Origin: an uncultured Alphaproteobacteria bacterium | GTDB taxonomy: Bacteria; Pseudomonadota; Alphaproteobacteria; RF32; CAG-239 | DNA: 7,186 bases | Reading direction: 5' to 3' | Assembly: GCA_900553115.1 (NCBI GenBank) | Contig: USCF01000052.1 | Span: 1-7,186 of the forward strand | Part shown: positions 1-6,221 of the stretch, piece after piece | How positions within the stretch are numbered: position 1 is the stretch's first letter | How the letters are laid out: each line of letters opens with the position of its first letter | Made by a program: the position numbers and the translations under genes | Notes under the pieces: model-generated | The model's database searches: none | Seen by the model: only the letters and a program-made list of their open reading frames with translations | What the model was told of the DNA's origin: nothing

Positions 1-13
1 ACTCTAGTTCTGA

Positions 14-51
14 AGAAAATCCTAGTGTACATAGAAGTACATGAATTTTCT
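14..51. repeat. Hairpin with GTGTAC core (leftmost)
   Basis: AGAAAAT (14-20) pairs with ATTTTCT (45-51). Inside it, GTGTAC (25-30) pairs with GTACAT (37-42) with one G-T wobble, around a six-base loop ATAGAA (31-36); an internal loop separates the two stems. Loop size and core match the hairpins at 150-169 and 237-256, but the flanks do not, so it is a looser relative of the tandem units. Confidence 0.4.
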
Positions 52-103
52 GAATGAACGTAAGTTGCCTTTAGATGTGCTGTTAGACACGTTGCTCTGC
101 TCT

Positions 104-277
104 CAGAAACTCGGATAGCGTGCGTAGATGCGACGGAATTTTTAAGCGACGTGTACAAAGTGGCACACGAGCACAAATAACACCTAACTAGCAGAAACTC
201 GGATAATGAGGCTAATACGCATTAACTTTTTTGCGCCGTGTACAAAATGGTACACGAGCGCAAAAATCCCTAGCAGA
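104..277. repeat. Imperfect tandem repeat, about 88 bp period, two copies plus a partial third
   Basis: Unit 1 (104-191) and unit 2 (192 to about 269) both begin with CAGAAACTCGGATA. After about 31 diverged bases both contain a hairpin starting CGTGTACAAA (150 and 237). Over the 30 bases from each CGTGTAC, 26 match by eye. A third partial start, CTAGCAGA at 270-277, repeats the CTAGCAGA at 188-195. The ends and the hairpin are conserved while the middle has diverged, which resembles a structured intergenic repeat family rather than a simple microsatellite. Whether it recurs elsewhere in the genome cannot be told from this window. Confidence 0.6.
228..266. repeat. Long hairpin, 16 bp stem with one bulged base
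   Basis: The left arm is TTTTTGCGC (228-236) plus CGTGTAC (237-243), the loop is AAAATG (244-249), and the right arm is GTACACG (250-256), bulged A257, then GCGC and AAAAA (258-266). All 16 positions pair. The T-run sits 5' and the A-run 3' on both strands, so neither strand gives the hairpin-then-U-tract of an intrinsic terminator. It could be a protein-binding cruciform, a 3'-end stabilising RNA structure, or part of a repeat element. Confidence 0.65.
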
Positions 278-305
278 TACCAGCTAGACGAGTTTCCTCA
301 AAAAA

Positions 306-2288
306 CTATAGTTTTAGAGAAAGAACTTCCAACTCTTTGAGCTTGTCACGATATATCATGGCTTGCTCAAACTCCAAATTCTGCGCTGCTTCTTTCATCA
401 ATTTTGTGTATTCTTTGGTCATTTTTTCAATATTTTTGATTTTTTCAACATCTTTTGTTTCATCTTTTACAAAATCTGTTTCCGTCATTTCTTTTAGGGT
501 TGAAGAAATACTTTTTTTAATGGTCTGCGGAGTGATACCGTGAGCAATGTTATATTCGGTTTGTTTTTTCCGCCGGCGCTCGGTTTCTTCCAAGGCAACT
601 TTAATTGAATCCGTCATCTTGTCAGCATAAAGAATCACCCTGCCCTCGGCATTGCGCGCGGCGCGTCCGATGGTTTGAATCAGCGAACGGGTAGAACGCA
701 AAAAGCCTTCTTTATCGGCGTCTAAAATCGCCACCAACGAACATTCCGGAATATCCAAACCTTCGCGCAAAAGGTTGATGCCGACCAACACGTCAAACAC
801 GCCCAAACGCAAATCGCGGATAATTTCTATACGTTCCAAAGTGTCTATGTCCGAGTGCATATAGCGAACTTTGACGCCGTTGTCTTTAAGATATTCGGTT
901 AAATCCTCCGCCATTTTTTTGGTCAATGTCGTCACCAAAACACGCTCACCTTTAGCGGCGGTTTTACGACATTCTTCCATCAAATCATCAACCTGATTTT
1001 CGACCGGACGCACAATACACAACGGGTCGGTCAAACCAGTCGGACGAATAACTTGTTCCGAAAACACGCCCTTGCTTTGTTCCATTTCCCATTCTCCGGG
1101 GGTGGCCGAAACAAAAATGGTCTGCGGACGCATTTTATCCCACTCTTCAAACTTTAGAGGGCGATTGTCTAAACACGATGGCAACCGGAAGCCATAGTCT
1201 GACAGCGTCATTTTACGGTTGCGGTCGCCGCGATACATGGCGCCGATTTGCGGCACGGCAATATGGCTTTCATCTATAAACAGCAAAGCGTTTTTCGGGA
1301 AGTATTCAAACAAAGTCGGCGGCGGCTCTCCTGGGGCTCGTCCGGTTAAATAGCGCGAATAGTTTTCAATTCCCTTGCAATGTCCCGTGGTGTCCATCAT
1401 TTCCAAATCAAAACGAGTGCGCTGCTCCAAACGCTGAGCCTCCAGCAATTTATCTTCAACCTTAAACTGCTTGAGGCGAATTTCTAAATCTTCTTTAATA
1501 TGCGTCATCGCCTGCGACAGAGCCGGACGCGGCGTAACATAGTGATTGGCCGGATAAACGGTAATTTCATCAAGCTGACGAGTTTTTTTGCCGGTCAAAA
1601 CATCAAATTCATAGATTTCTTCTATTTCATCGCCAAAAAAAGAAACTCTCCAAGCCCTATCCTCATAGTGCGCCGGAAAAATATCCAAGGTATCTCCCTG
1701 TACTCTAAATGTGCTGCGTACAAAATTAACGCTGCAGCGTTCATACAAAAGTTCGGTCAAATGTCTGTTGACATCGTGAATATCCACCACATCGCCGACT
1801 TTTAGCTGAAACACCATGGAAGAATAAGATTCCATACTGCCCAAGCCGTAAATGCACGAAACCGACGCCACAATAATCACATCGCGTTCTTCCAAAACAT
1901 TACGGGTTGCACCGTGGCGCATACGGTCTATTTGTTCGTTAATTGCCGAATCTTTTTCTATATAGGTATCTGTTTTTGGAATATATGCTTCCGGCTGATA
2001 ATAATCATAATACGACACAAAATACTCTACTCGGTTGTGAGGAAAAAACTCTTTCATTTCTGCATAGAGCTGCGCCGCCAAAATTTTGTTAGGTTCCATA
2101 ATCAACGCCGGACGTTGGCATTGCTCAATAATTTTTGCCATAGTAAACGTTTTGCCGGAACCGGTAACACCAAGCAAAACTTGGTTACGTTCTCCCCTTT
2201 CCACGCCTTCGCATAATTCTTTTATGGCTTGCGGTTGGTCTCCTGACGGTTCAAATGGACTTTCTATTTTAAATTCAACATCTTTCAT
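306..2288 (-). CDS. uvrB: UvrABC system protein B (excinuclease ABC subunit B)
   Basis: This is the damage-verifying helicase-like subunit of nucleotide excision repair; UvrA loads it on DNA and it then recruits UvrC for incision. The 660 residues are close to the usual family length. Visible features in order are Walker A GVTGSGKT (40-47), the beta-hairpin region rich in Tyr that inserts between strands (about 91-115, including [10 protein letters not shown]), Walker B-type DESH (339-342), SATPG (394-398), helicase motif VI with QTIGRAARN (538-546), and a C-terminal UVR domain (about 620-656) that contacts UvrC. The start MKDVEF gives a normal N-terminus, though no clear Shine-Dalgarno precedes it. 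It starts 6 bp after the upstream gene stops, so co-transcription or coupling is likely. No alphaproteobacterial SOS box (GTTC or GAAC direct repeats) was seen just upstream. It appears intact. Confidence 0.98.
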   Translation of the reverse strand: MKDVEFKIESPFEPSGDQPQAIKELCEGVERGERNQVLLGVTGSGKTFTMAKIIEQCQRPALIMEPNKILAAQLYAEMKEFFPHNRVEYFVSYYDYYQPEAYIPKTDTYIEKDSAINEQIDRMRHGATRNVLEERDVIIVASVSCIYGLGSMESYSSMVFQLKVGDVVDIHDVNRHLTELLYERCSVNFVRSTFRVQGDTLDIFPAHYEDRAWRVSFFGDEIEEIYEFDVLTGKKTRQLDEITVYPANHYVTPRPALSQAMTHIKEDLEIRLKQFKVEDKLLEAQRLEQRTRFDLEMMDTTGHCKGIENYSRYLTGRAPGEPPPTLFEYFPKNALLFIDESHIAVPQIGAMYRGDRNRKMTLSDYGFRLPSCLDNRPLKFEEWDKMRPQTIFVSATPGEWEMEQSKGVFSEQVIRPTGLTDPLCIVRPVENQVDDLMEECRKTAAKGERVLVTTLTKKMAEDLTEYLKDNGVKVRYMHSDIDTLERIEIIRDLRLGVFDVLVGINLLREGLDIPECSLVAILDADKEGFLRSTRSLIQTIGRAARNAEGRVILYADKMTDSIKVALEETERRRKKQTEYNIAHGITPQTIKKSISSTLKEMTETDFVKDETKDVEKIKNIEKMTKEYTKLMKEAAQNLEFEQAMIYRDKLKELEVLSLKL

Positions 2289-2294
2289 TTTTGT

Positions 2295-2654
2295 TTAGTA
2301 TTTATACTGATAAAATGAGCGCAGATATTCAGCCATTTTTTCTCTGTCTTGCAAAACTGAGTTGCTGATTTTGGCTGGGACAGCGGTTTTTGCTTGTTTT
2401 GCCGCCAAAATCTGCGATTTATTTAGAGCTACCACATATTGACGAAGCTGAGCATCGGAGTAAGTATTTAAAATTTGCTGCACATCTTGCTCCATTGGTC
2501 TGGTAGCTTCAAGAATATCTGTCGGAGATATAAAATTGGCGTTTCCCGTAGAAATTTTTTTTGCTTCCGGCTTTACTCCGCGAGTAATTTCTCCAGCCGC
2601 CACATTTTGGCATAAAAGCAAAGATAATACAAATACTGACAATAAATATTTCAT
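2295..2654 (-). CDS. Small exported protein of unknown function, 119 aa
   Basis: The protein family is not recognised. Residues 1-20 form a Sec signal peptide: positively charged MK, hydrophobic core LLSVFVLSLLL, and probable cleavage after NVAA before GE. Cys15 lies within the core but is preceded by Leu, so this is not a lipobox. The mature part (about 99 residues) is Lys- and Gln-containing and probably helical, with a Tyr-rich end (SFYQYKY). The product is likely periplasmic. A GGGG Shine-Dalgarno adjoins the stop codon of the upstream gene, seven bases before the ATG. With 11 bp upstream and 6 bp to uvrB, it is surely in the same transcript as its neighbours. The good RBS, signal peptide and packing make it a real gene; no function is proposed. 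Confidence 0.85.
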   Translation of the reverse strand: MKYLLSVFVLSLLLCQNVAAGEITRGVKPEAKKISTGNANFISPTDILEATRPMEQDVQQILNTYSDAQLRQYVVALNKSQILAAKQAKTAVPAKISNSVLQDREKMAEYLRSFYQYKY

Positions 2655-2665
2655 AATTTTTCCCC

Positions 2666-3226
2666 TTATTTCAAACTCTTCAAGGTATCATCAATCGATT
2701 TTTCTATGTTATTTAGATTAGTCAGTCCTTTTACACTGCGCTTAGCTTTGTTTACAGACCGCTCTGCATCTTTTTTCATTTTTTCATAGCTATTCATTAA
2801 ATCATTATATTCTTTCATAAAATCGCCGTCAGATGAAGATTGCTGTTTGACAGGAGCTGCTGCCGGTTTGGAACTATCATCGGAAAAAAGATTGCCGATT
2901 TCATCTAAAATATCACCGTCATCACCACCTGAAGATCTTTGACTAGCCATTGCTTTAAGCTGTTCGGCCTGAGCTTTTTGCTTTGCTAAAGCTCTTTGCT
3001 GATTTTCTTGCTGCGCTTTTCTGACTTCAGCCGAACGCCTTTCGGCCCAAATTTCCATCGCCGATGGCTGTCTTTTGATCTCTTTTTCTTTAGTATTTTT
3101 GCTTGAATTTGTTATTTTAACAGTGTTATTCGTCGGATTTGCCCACGGATTAATGGGTAAATCCTGCGCCAAGCTAACGCTTGTCAGAGTTCCGCAAAAA
3201 AACGAAATCAGCAATATCTTTTTCAT
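2666..3226 (-). CDS. Exported coiled-coil protein of unknown function, 186 aa
   Basis: The family is not recognised. The start at 3226 is chosen because AGAGGA lies seven bases upstream and the product begins with a clean signal peptide (MKKILLISFFCGTLTSVSLA, cut before QD). A longer TTG reading from 3274 would add 16 residues and bury that signal. After cleavage comes NPWANP (26-31), then a Lys/Gln/Ala-rich segment that should be a long helix or coiled coil (about 55-96). An Asp/Gly/Ser-rich acidic linker follows (about 99-135), and then a second basic helical region to the C-terminus (about 136-184). No catalytic motif or further membrane span is visible. It is probably periplasmic. The next exported gene follows after 11 bp, which hints that the two act together. 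Confidence 0.85.
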   Translation of the reverse strand: MKKILLISFFCGTLTSVSLAQDLPINPWANPTNNTVKITNSSKNTKEKEIKRQPSAMEIWAERRSAEVRKAQQENQQRALAKQKAQAEQLKAMASQRSSGGDDGDILDEIGNLFSDDSSKPAAAPVKQQSSSDGDFMKEYNDLMNSYEKMKKDAERSVNKAKRSVKGLTNLNNIEKSIDDTLKSLK

Positions 3227-3233
3227 TATATTT

Positions 3234-3239
3234 TCCTCT
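3234..3239 (-). promoter_or_regulatory. Shine-Dalgarno that fixes the start of the 186-aa gene
   Basis: AGAGGA on the minus strand lies seven bases before the ATG at 3226. It supports this start over the upstream TTG at 3274, which would give a non-export-like N-terminus. Confidence 0.7.
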
Positions 3240-3245
3240 GTTTTA

Positions 3246-3274
3246 AATATAGCAGAAAAAAATCTTAAAGCCAA
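3246..3274 (-). promoter_or_regulatory. Candidate sigma70-type promoter ahead of the 186-aa gene
   Basis: On the minus strand, TTGGCT (3274-3269) and TATATT (3251-3246) are separated by exactly 17 bases in the short gap after cysE. The hexamers match the consensus at four and five of six positions. The predicted start site near 3239 falls on the Shine-Dalgarno itself, leaving a leader of only about 13 bases, which is tight. It may drive the exported-protein/uvrB part independently of cysE, or may be a chance match in AT-rich DNA. Confidence 0.3.
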
Positions 3275-3276
3275 GT

Positions 3277-3909
3277 CTATTTTGCTTTTTTATTTTTCTT
3301 TTCTGCCGGCTTTATAGATATATCATCGTTTTCAATACCATAAGCGCAAAAATTTTTACCTTTATCAGTAGATTTTTTAACGATATACGCCGGATTATTA
3401 ACAACCGTGCTGTTATCCGGAATATCTTTTATTACAATAGCATTGGAGCCAATTTTAACATTATTGCCGATAACAATCGGTCCCAAAATTTGCGCACCGG
3501 AACCAATAATCACATTATCGCCTATGGTAGGATGACGTTTTTCCAACTTTTTGCCGTTTTCATCATAAAGTTTACGTCCACCCAAAGTAACATCGTGATA
3601 AAGTGTCACATTTTTACCAATAATCGTTGTTTCACCAATAACAACGCCCATACCGTGGTCTATCATAAACCCCTCGCCGATTTGCGCTCCGGGATGAATT
3701 TCCACTCCTGTAAAAAAACGAGCTATTTGCGATATTATTCTCGCTGCCAAGAAAAAATCATGCTTCCACAGCAAATGTGATAAGCGGTGAACCATTATGG
3801 CATGCAGCCCCGAAGAACAAATAATAGCCTCCAATTTACTGCGTGTTGCCGGATCTCTATCCATAATTGCCTGAATGTCTTTTAAAATTATCTTGTAATT
3901 TGAATTCAT
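3277..3909 (-). CDS. cysE: Serine O-acetyltransferase
   Basis: The enzyme transfers an acetyl group from acetyl-CoA to L-serine, giving O-acetylserine, the committed step of cysteine synthesis in the cytoplasm. An N-terminal helical domain (about 1-65) precedes a left-handed beta-helix of hexapeptide repeats (about 68-180). Hallmarks are [10 protein letters not shown], the catalytic His in [13 protein letters not shown], the LYHDVTLGG block, RHPTIGDN and [12 protein letters not shown]. The acid paired with the catalytic His is Glu (VEIHP) where E. coli CysE has Asp; Glu occurs here in other CysE groups. The loop between LGG and RHP is a little long ([13 protein letters not shown]). At 210 residues it is the short form. 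The C-terminus is Lys-rich (AEKKNKKAK). It is the first gene of the minus cluster and is 50 bp from the next gene. A related hexapeptide acyltransferase is possible but less likely. Confidence 0.92.
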   Translation of the reverse strand: MNSNYKIILKDIQAIMDRDPATRSKLEAIICSSGLHAIMVHRLSHLLWKHDFFLAARIISQIARFFTGVEIHPGAQIGEGFMIDHGMGVVIGETTIIGKNVTLYHDVTLGGRKLYDENGKKLEKRHPTIGDNVIIGSGAQILGPIVIGNNVKIGSNAIVIKDIPDNSTVVNNPAYIVKKSTDKGKNFCAYGIENDDISIKPAEKKNKKAK

Positions 3910-3994
3910 TGTGTGATATATTCCTATAAAATTAACAATTTTTATTTAATGTAGCACATTATATATTAAATAAAAGTAACAAAACGGAAAAAAA
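3910..3994. promoter_or_regulatory. Divergent promoter region between cysE and the hydrolase cluster
   Basis: This 85 bp, very A+T-rich gap must hold start signals for both clusters. On the minus strand a perfect TATAAT occurs at 3963-3958, without a good -35. On the plus strand TATATT occurs at 3962-3967, also with a poor -35. The exact promoters cannot be fixed by eye. AGGA on the minus strand lies 12 bases before the cysE ATG, farther than usual. Confidence 0.45.
3940..3975. promoter_or_regulatory. Dyad-symmetric, operator-like site in the divergent gap
   Basis: The dyad TAATGT-AGC-ACATTA (3947-3961) is perfect over six bases per arm. An overlapping 11 bp inverted repeat pairs TTTTATTTAAT (3940-3950) with ATTAAATAAAA (3965-3975). 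The first dyad touches the minus-strand TATAAT, where a bound repressor could block cysE transcription and perhaps both directions. The outer repeat is pure A+T and could be chance; the inner dyad is more persuasive. Confidence 0.35.
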
Positions 3995-4774
3995 ATGGTA
4001 GAAGTTTTATTTAACGGTCATGCTGGCCGACTTGAAGGCAGATATTATAAAAGTGAACGTCCAAATGCGCCGGTTGCTTTGATTCTACACCCTCATCCGC
4101 AATATGGCGGAACCATGAACAATAAAGTTGTTTACACCCTATTTAGCTGTTTTAAGGATTTGGGCTTTTCGGTCTTGCGCTTTAATTTTCGCAGCGTTGG
4201 ACGCTCTCAGGGACAATTTGAAGACGGTCCTGGAGAACTTTCAGACGCAACCATCGCTTTGGATTGGCTGCAAAATATGAACCCTGACGCCAAACAATGC
4301 TGGATTGCCGGATATTCTTTTGGCGCTTGGATTGGTTTGCAACTATTGATGCGTCGTCCCGACATCAATAATTTTATTGCAGTATCTCCTCCGGCCAATG
4401 AAAAAGATTTTTCATTTTTAGCTCCTTGCCCTGCCTCTGGTCTAATTGTACAAGGCGGACGAGATGAAATTGTCAGCCCGTATCAGGTTGAAGAAATGGC
4501 TCACAAATTAAATCAGCAGCGCAATGTTGAAATTGATTTTGCCATGATTGAAGACGGAGACCATATGTATAATAACCATTTGGCAGATTTATACAAAGTT
4601 TCCGGACAATATGTCATCAGCGCTTTGCAACGCCGCACACCGCTCAAAAAACGCCGTGGACGCCGTAAAAAATCAGAATTTGACGATGATCTACTGCTAG
4701 AAGGGCCTGAAGAAGACGATACAATGCTTGATAATGAAATTGAAGATGATGAAGATTATGACAACGAGGAATAA
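3995..4774 (+). CDS. Alpha/beta hydrolase with a basic-then-acidic C-terminal tail
   Basis: This is a cytoplasmic alpha/beta-fold hydrolase of the small predicted-hydrolase type (COG2945-like); the substrate is unknown. Visible motifs are HPHPQYGG after the first core strand (32-39), FNFRSVGRSQG (64-73), the nucleophile elbow GYSFG with Ser108 (106-110), a probable acid Asp157 in GGRDEIV, and the catalytic His190 in DGDH. The fold seems complete by about residue 212. Beyond it lies an unusual tail: residues 213-226 have ten Arg/Lys in fourteen, and 228-259 have nineteen Asp/Glu in thirty-two. No signal peptide is seen. The ATG is preceded only by a weak GGA. The tail's coding end holds the lepB ribosome binding site, so the two genes are probably translationally coupled. 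It occupies the promoter-proximal place of the lepB-rnc-era operon. Confidence 0.88.
   Translation: MVEVLFNGHAGRLEGRYYKSERPNAPVALILHPHPQYGGTMNNKVVYTLFSCFKDLGFSVLRFNFRSVGRSQGQFEDGPGELSDATIALDWLQNMNPDAKQCWIAGYSFGAWIGLQLLMRRPDINNFIAVSPPANEKDFSFLAPCPASGLIVQGGRDEIVSPYQVEEMAHKLNQQRNVEIDFAMIEDGDHMYNNHLADLYKVSGQYVISALQRRTPLKKRRGRRKKSEFDDDLLLEGPEEDDTMLDNEIEDDEDYDNEE
4766..4770 (+). promoter_or_regulatory. Shine-Dalgarno inside the hydrolase end that favours a TTG start for lepB
   Basis: GAGGA overlaps the last codons of the hydrolase, five bases before the TTG at 4776, the best-spaced site in the area. An ATG at 4758 has only GAAG three bases upstream. Ribosomes finishing the hydrolase at 4774 would be placed directly at the TTG. 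Confidence 0.5.
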
Positions 4775-4775
4775 A

Positions 4776-5564
4776 TTGACTGACACTAAAAATACTTTGA
4801 CCTCAAAACCAAGTTCTATGTCATCGGACAACACTAGTTTCAAAAACGCTTTCTGGGAAAACGTTAAAACTGTGTTTTTAGCCATTTTCATTGCCTTGAT
4901 TATCCGAAGTTTTTTCTTTGAACCGTTTAGAATTCCTTCCGGCTCAATGTATCCAACCCTGCGTGTAGGCGATTATTTGTTTGTCAGCAAATACACTTAT
5001 GGCTACTCCAGATATTCTTTTCCTTTTGGACTTCCGCTGTTTGAAGGGCGTGTTTGGTATAGCGAACCGCAGCGCGGAGATGTTGTTGTTTTCCGTCCTC
5101 AAAACAAACCAAATACCGACTTTATTAAAAGAATTATCGGGCTGCCTGGAGATAAAATTCAAGTGATTGAAGGACGTTTGTATATCAATGACAAAATGTT
5201 GGAACGCCACGAAACTGAACGCTATATTGTTGATGAATATGTTGATATGCCTGAATTTTATCACCAATATACAGAGACTCTGCCAGAAGGAAAAGAACAT
5301 AAGATTATTGAAATTTCGGACCACGAACGCATTGTTGACAACACCGATGTTTTTGAAGTTCCGCAAGACTCATTTTTTGTTATGGGTGACAACCGCGACC
5401 GTTCAGACGACAGCCGCATTAGCGTTAGTTTTGTGCCCAAAGAAAATTTAGTCGGCAAAGCACGTTTTATTTTCTTTTCTCACAACGACAAAGGCGAAAT
5501 ATACGAACCATGGACTTGGTTTAGAGCCATTCGTTGGAACCGATTTTTTATGGGAATTTACTAA
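4776..5564 (+). CDS. lepB: Signal peptidase I
   Basis: This inner-membrane serine protease removes signal peptides from Sec- and Tat-exported proteins. With the TTG start it has 262 residues. Order: a polar N-terminus, one clear membrane segment (about 29-46, VFLAIFIALII), then the catalytic periplasmic domain. The nucleophile is Ser57 in SGSMYPT and the general base is Lys118 in DFIKRIIGLPGD. The box GDNRDRSDDSR (204-214) and VGKARFIFF match conserved regions. The start is uncertain: ATG at 4758 (268 residues) and ATG at 4734 also lie in frame but inside the hydrolase, and ATG at 4818 would still keep the membrane span. TTG at 4776 is preferred for its GAGGA. rnc follows after 2 bp. Only one N-terminal membrane span is obvious, compared with two in E. 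coli. Confidence 0.95.
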   Translation: MTDTKNTLTSKPSSMSSDNTSFKNAFWENVKTVFLAIFIALIIRSFFFEPFRIPSGSMYPTLRVGDYLFVSKYTYGYSRYSFPFGLPLFEGRVWYSEPQRGDVVVFRPQNKPNTDFIKRIIGLPGDKIQVIEGRLYINDKMLERHETERYIVDEYVDMPEFYHQYTETLPEGKEHKIIEISDHERIVDNTDVFEVPQDSFFVMGDNRDRSDDSRISVSFVPKENLVGKARFIFFSHNDKGEIYEPWTWFRAIRWNRFFMGIY

Positions 5565-5566
5565 AT

Positions 5567-6220
5567 ATGCAATCACTGGAAGATATTTTACAATATCATT
5601 TTCATAATCCAAAACTGCTGACGCAGGCACTGACTCACAGCAGTGTAACCGGTAACGAACACCGCAATTATGAGCGTTTGGAATTTTTAGGCGATAGAGT
5701 TTTAGGAATGACCATGGCTCATCTTTTATTTAAAATGTTTCCAAACGACCGCGAAGGGCAGCTGGCGCAGCGTCATGTAAAACTAGTTTGCGCCGATGCT
5801 GTTGCCGAAGTGGCAAAGAATTTGCATTTGAACAACTATATTATAGCCAAAGACGCCGAAACGGTGAAAAGTATAAATGTATTATGCGATGTTGGCGAAG
5901 CTGTGATTGGCGCGATTTATATCGACTCAAATATTGAAGAAGCCATTTCTTTTGTTGAACGCAATTGGAAAAATTTGATTGATAAATCTGACAACGGTTC
6001 TAAAAAAGACTTCAAAACCAGCCTGCAAGAAAAATTTCATGCCCAGCACCTACCGTCGCCGGCTTATGAACTGATAGCCAAAGAAGGTAGCGAGCACGAG
6101 CCGATATTCAAGGTTAAAGTCACTTTAGATGACACCACATTTGCTTTTGGTCAAGGGAAAAACAAAAAAGCGGCAGAACAATTGGCCGCACAACATCTTT
6201 TGGAATTAATGGATAAATAA
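5567..6220 (+). CDS. rnc: Ribonuclease III
   Basis: This dsRNA-specific endonuclease processes rRNA precursors and regulates some mRNAs in the cytoplasm. At 217 residues it has normal family length. The N-terminal catalytic domain (about 1-140) has the signature NYERLEFLGDRVLG (34-47) with metal-binding Glu39 and Asp43, and DVGEAVIGA with Asp108 and Glu111. The dsRNA-binding domain follows (about 146-215), with the Lys-rich GQGKNKKAAEQLAA at its end. The start MQSLED, 2 bp after lepB, is chosen; an in-frame TTG at 5534 would overlap lepB and add 11 residues foreign to the family. Its Shine-Dalgarno is weak, consistent with coupling to lepB. era follows after 1 bp. It appears intact. Confidence 0.97.
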   Translation: MQSLEDILQYHFHNPKLLTQALTHSSVTGNEHRNYERLEFLGDRVLGMTMAHLLFKMFPNDREGQLAQRHVKLVCADAVAEVAKNLHLNNYIIAKDAETVKSINVLCDVGEAVIGAIYIDSNIEEAISFVERNWKNLIDKSDNGSKKDFKTSLQEKFHAQHLPSPAYELIAKEGSEHEPIFKVKVTLDDTTFAFGQGKNKKAAEQLAAQHLLELMDK

Positions 6221-6221
6221 C

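Larger units (their letters stand above)
1..305. other. Gene-free region downstream of uvrB with hairpins and repeats
   Basis: No ORF with convincing protein character was found on either strand. The stretch lies 3' of uvrB, so it may be transcribed from the minus strand as the operon's 3' UTR. It holds three hairpins with six-base loops closed on a GTGTAC core (about 14-51, 150-169 and 228-266). It also holds two copies of CAGAAACTCGGATA (104-117 and 192-205), a short hairpin CTAGC/GCTAG (270-287), and an inverted pair GAAACTCG (194-201) and CGAGTTTC (289-296). A 14 bp palindrome, AAAACTATAGTTTT (302-315), spans the uvrB stop codon and on the minus strand runs into six T. It is too weak and AT-only to be called a terminator with confidence. 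No tRNA cloverleaf or mobile-element gene was seen. Confidence 0.6.

Noticed and set aside
41..118. 25-codon plus-strand ORF from ATG at 41, ending in the first repeat with codons for QKLG and a stop
   Set aside because: Too short to stand out from chance and with only a weak AGAAG upstream. In the second repeat copy the same frame has a stop codon directly before the shared word, so the coding frame is not conserved.
1..305. CRISPR array or tRNA gene in the repeat region
   Set aside because: The repeat has only two imperfect copies with related, not unique, material between them, and no cloverleaf with a T-loop or acceptor pairing could be drawn.
302..315. Palindrome AAAACTATAGTTTT over the uvrB stop as a terminator
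   Set aside because: The stem is five A+T-rich pairs with a four-base loop. The T-run is mostly part of the stem itself, so it is too weak to call.
1500..1805. About 100-codon plus-strand ORFs within uvrB (also 1914-2216)
   Set aside because: They are antisense to conserved uvrB sequence and their translations are low-complexity, without recognisable domains.
3227..3274. N-terminal extension of the 186-aa exported protein from a TTG at 3274
   Set aside because: It would bury the signal peptide and ignore the AGAGGA placed seven bases before the ATG at 3226.
3660..3710. Loss of the catalytic acid in CysE (Glu in place of the E. coli Asp)
   Set aside because: GIEIHP-type sequences with Glu are normal in other bacterial CysE proteins, so this is family variation and not a defect.
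4944..5366. 140-codon minus-strand ORF opposite lepB
   Set aside because: It lies wholly inside a strongly recognised lepB, has no RBS or family character, and reads as an antisense shadow.
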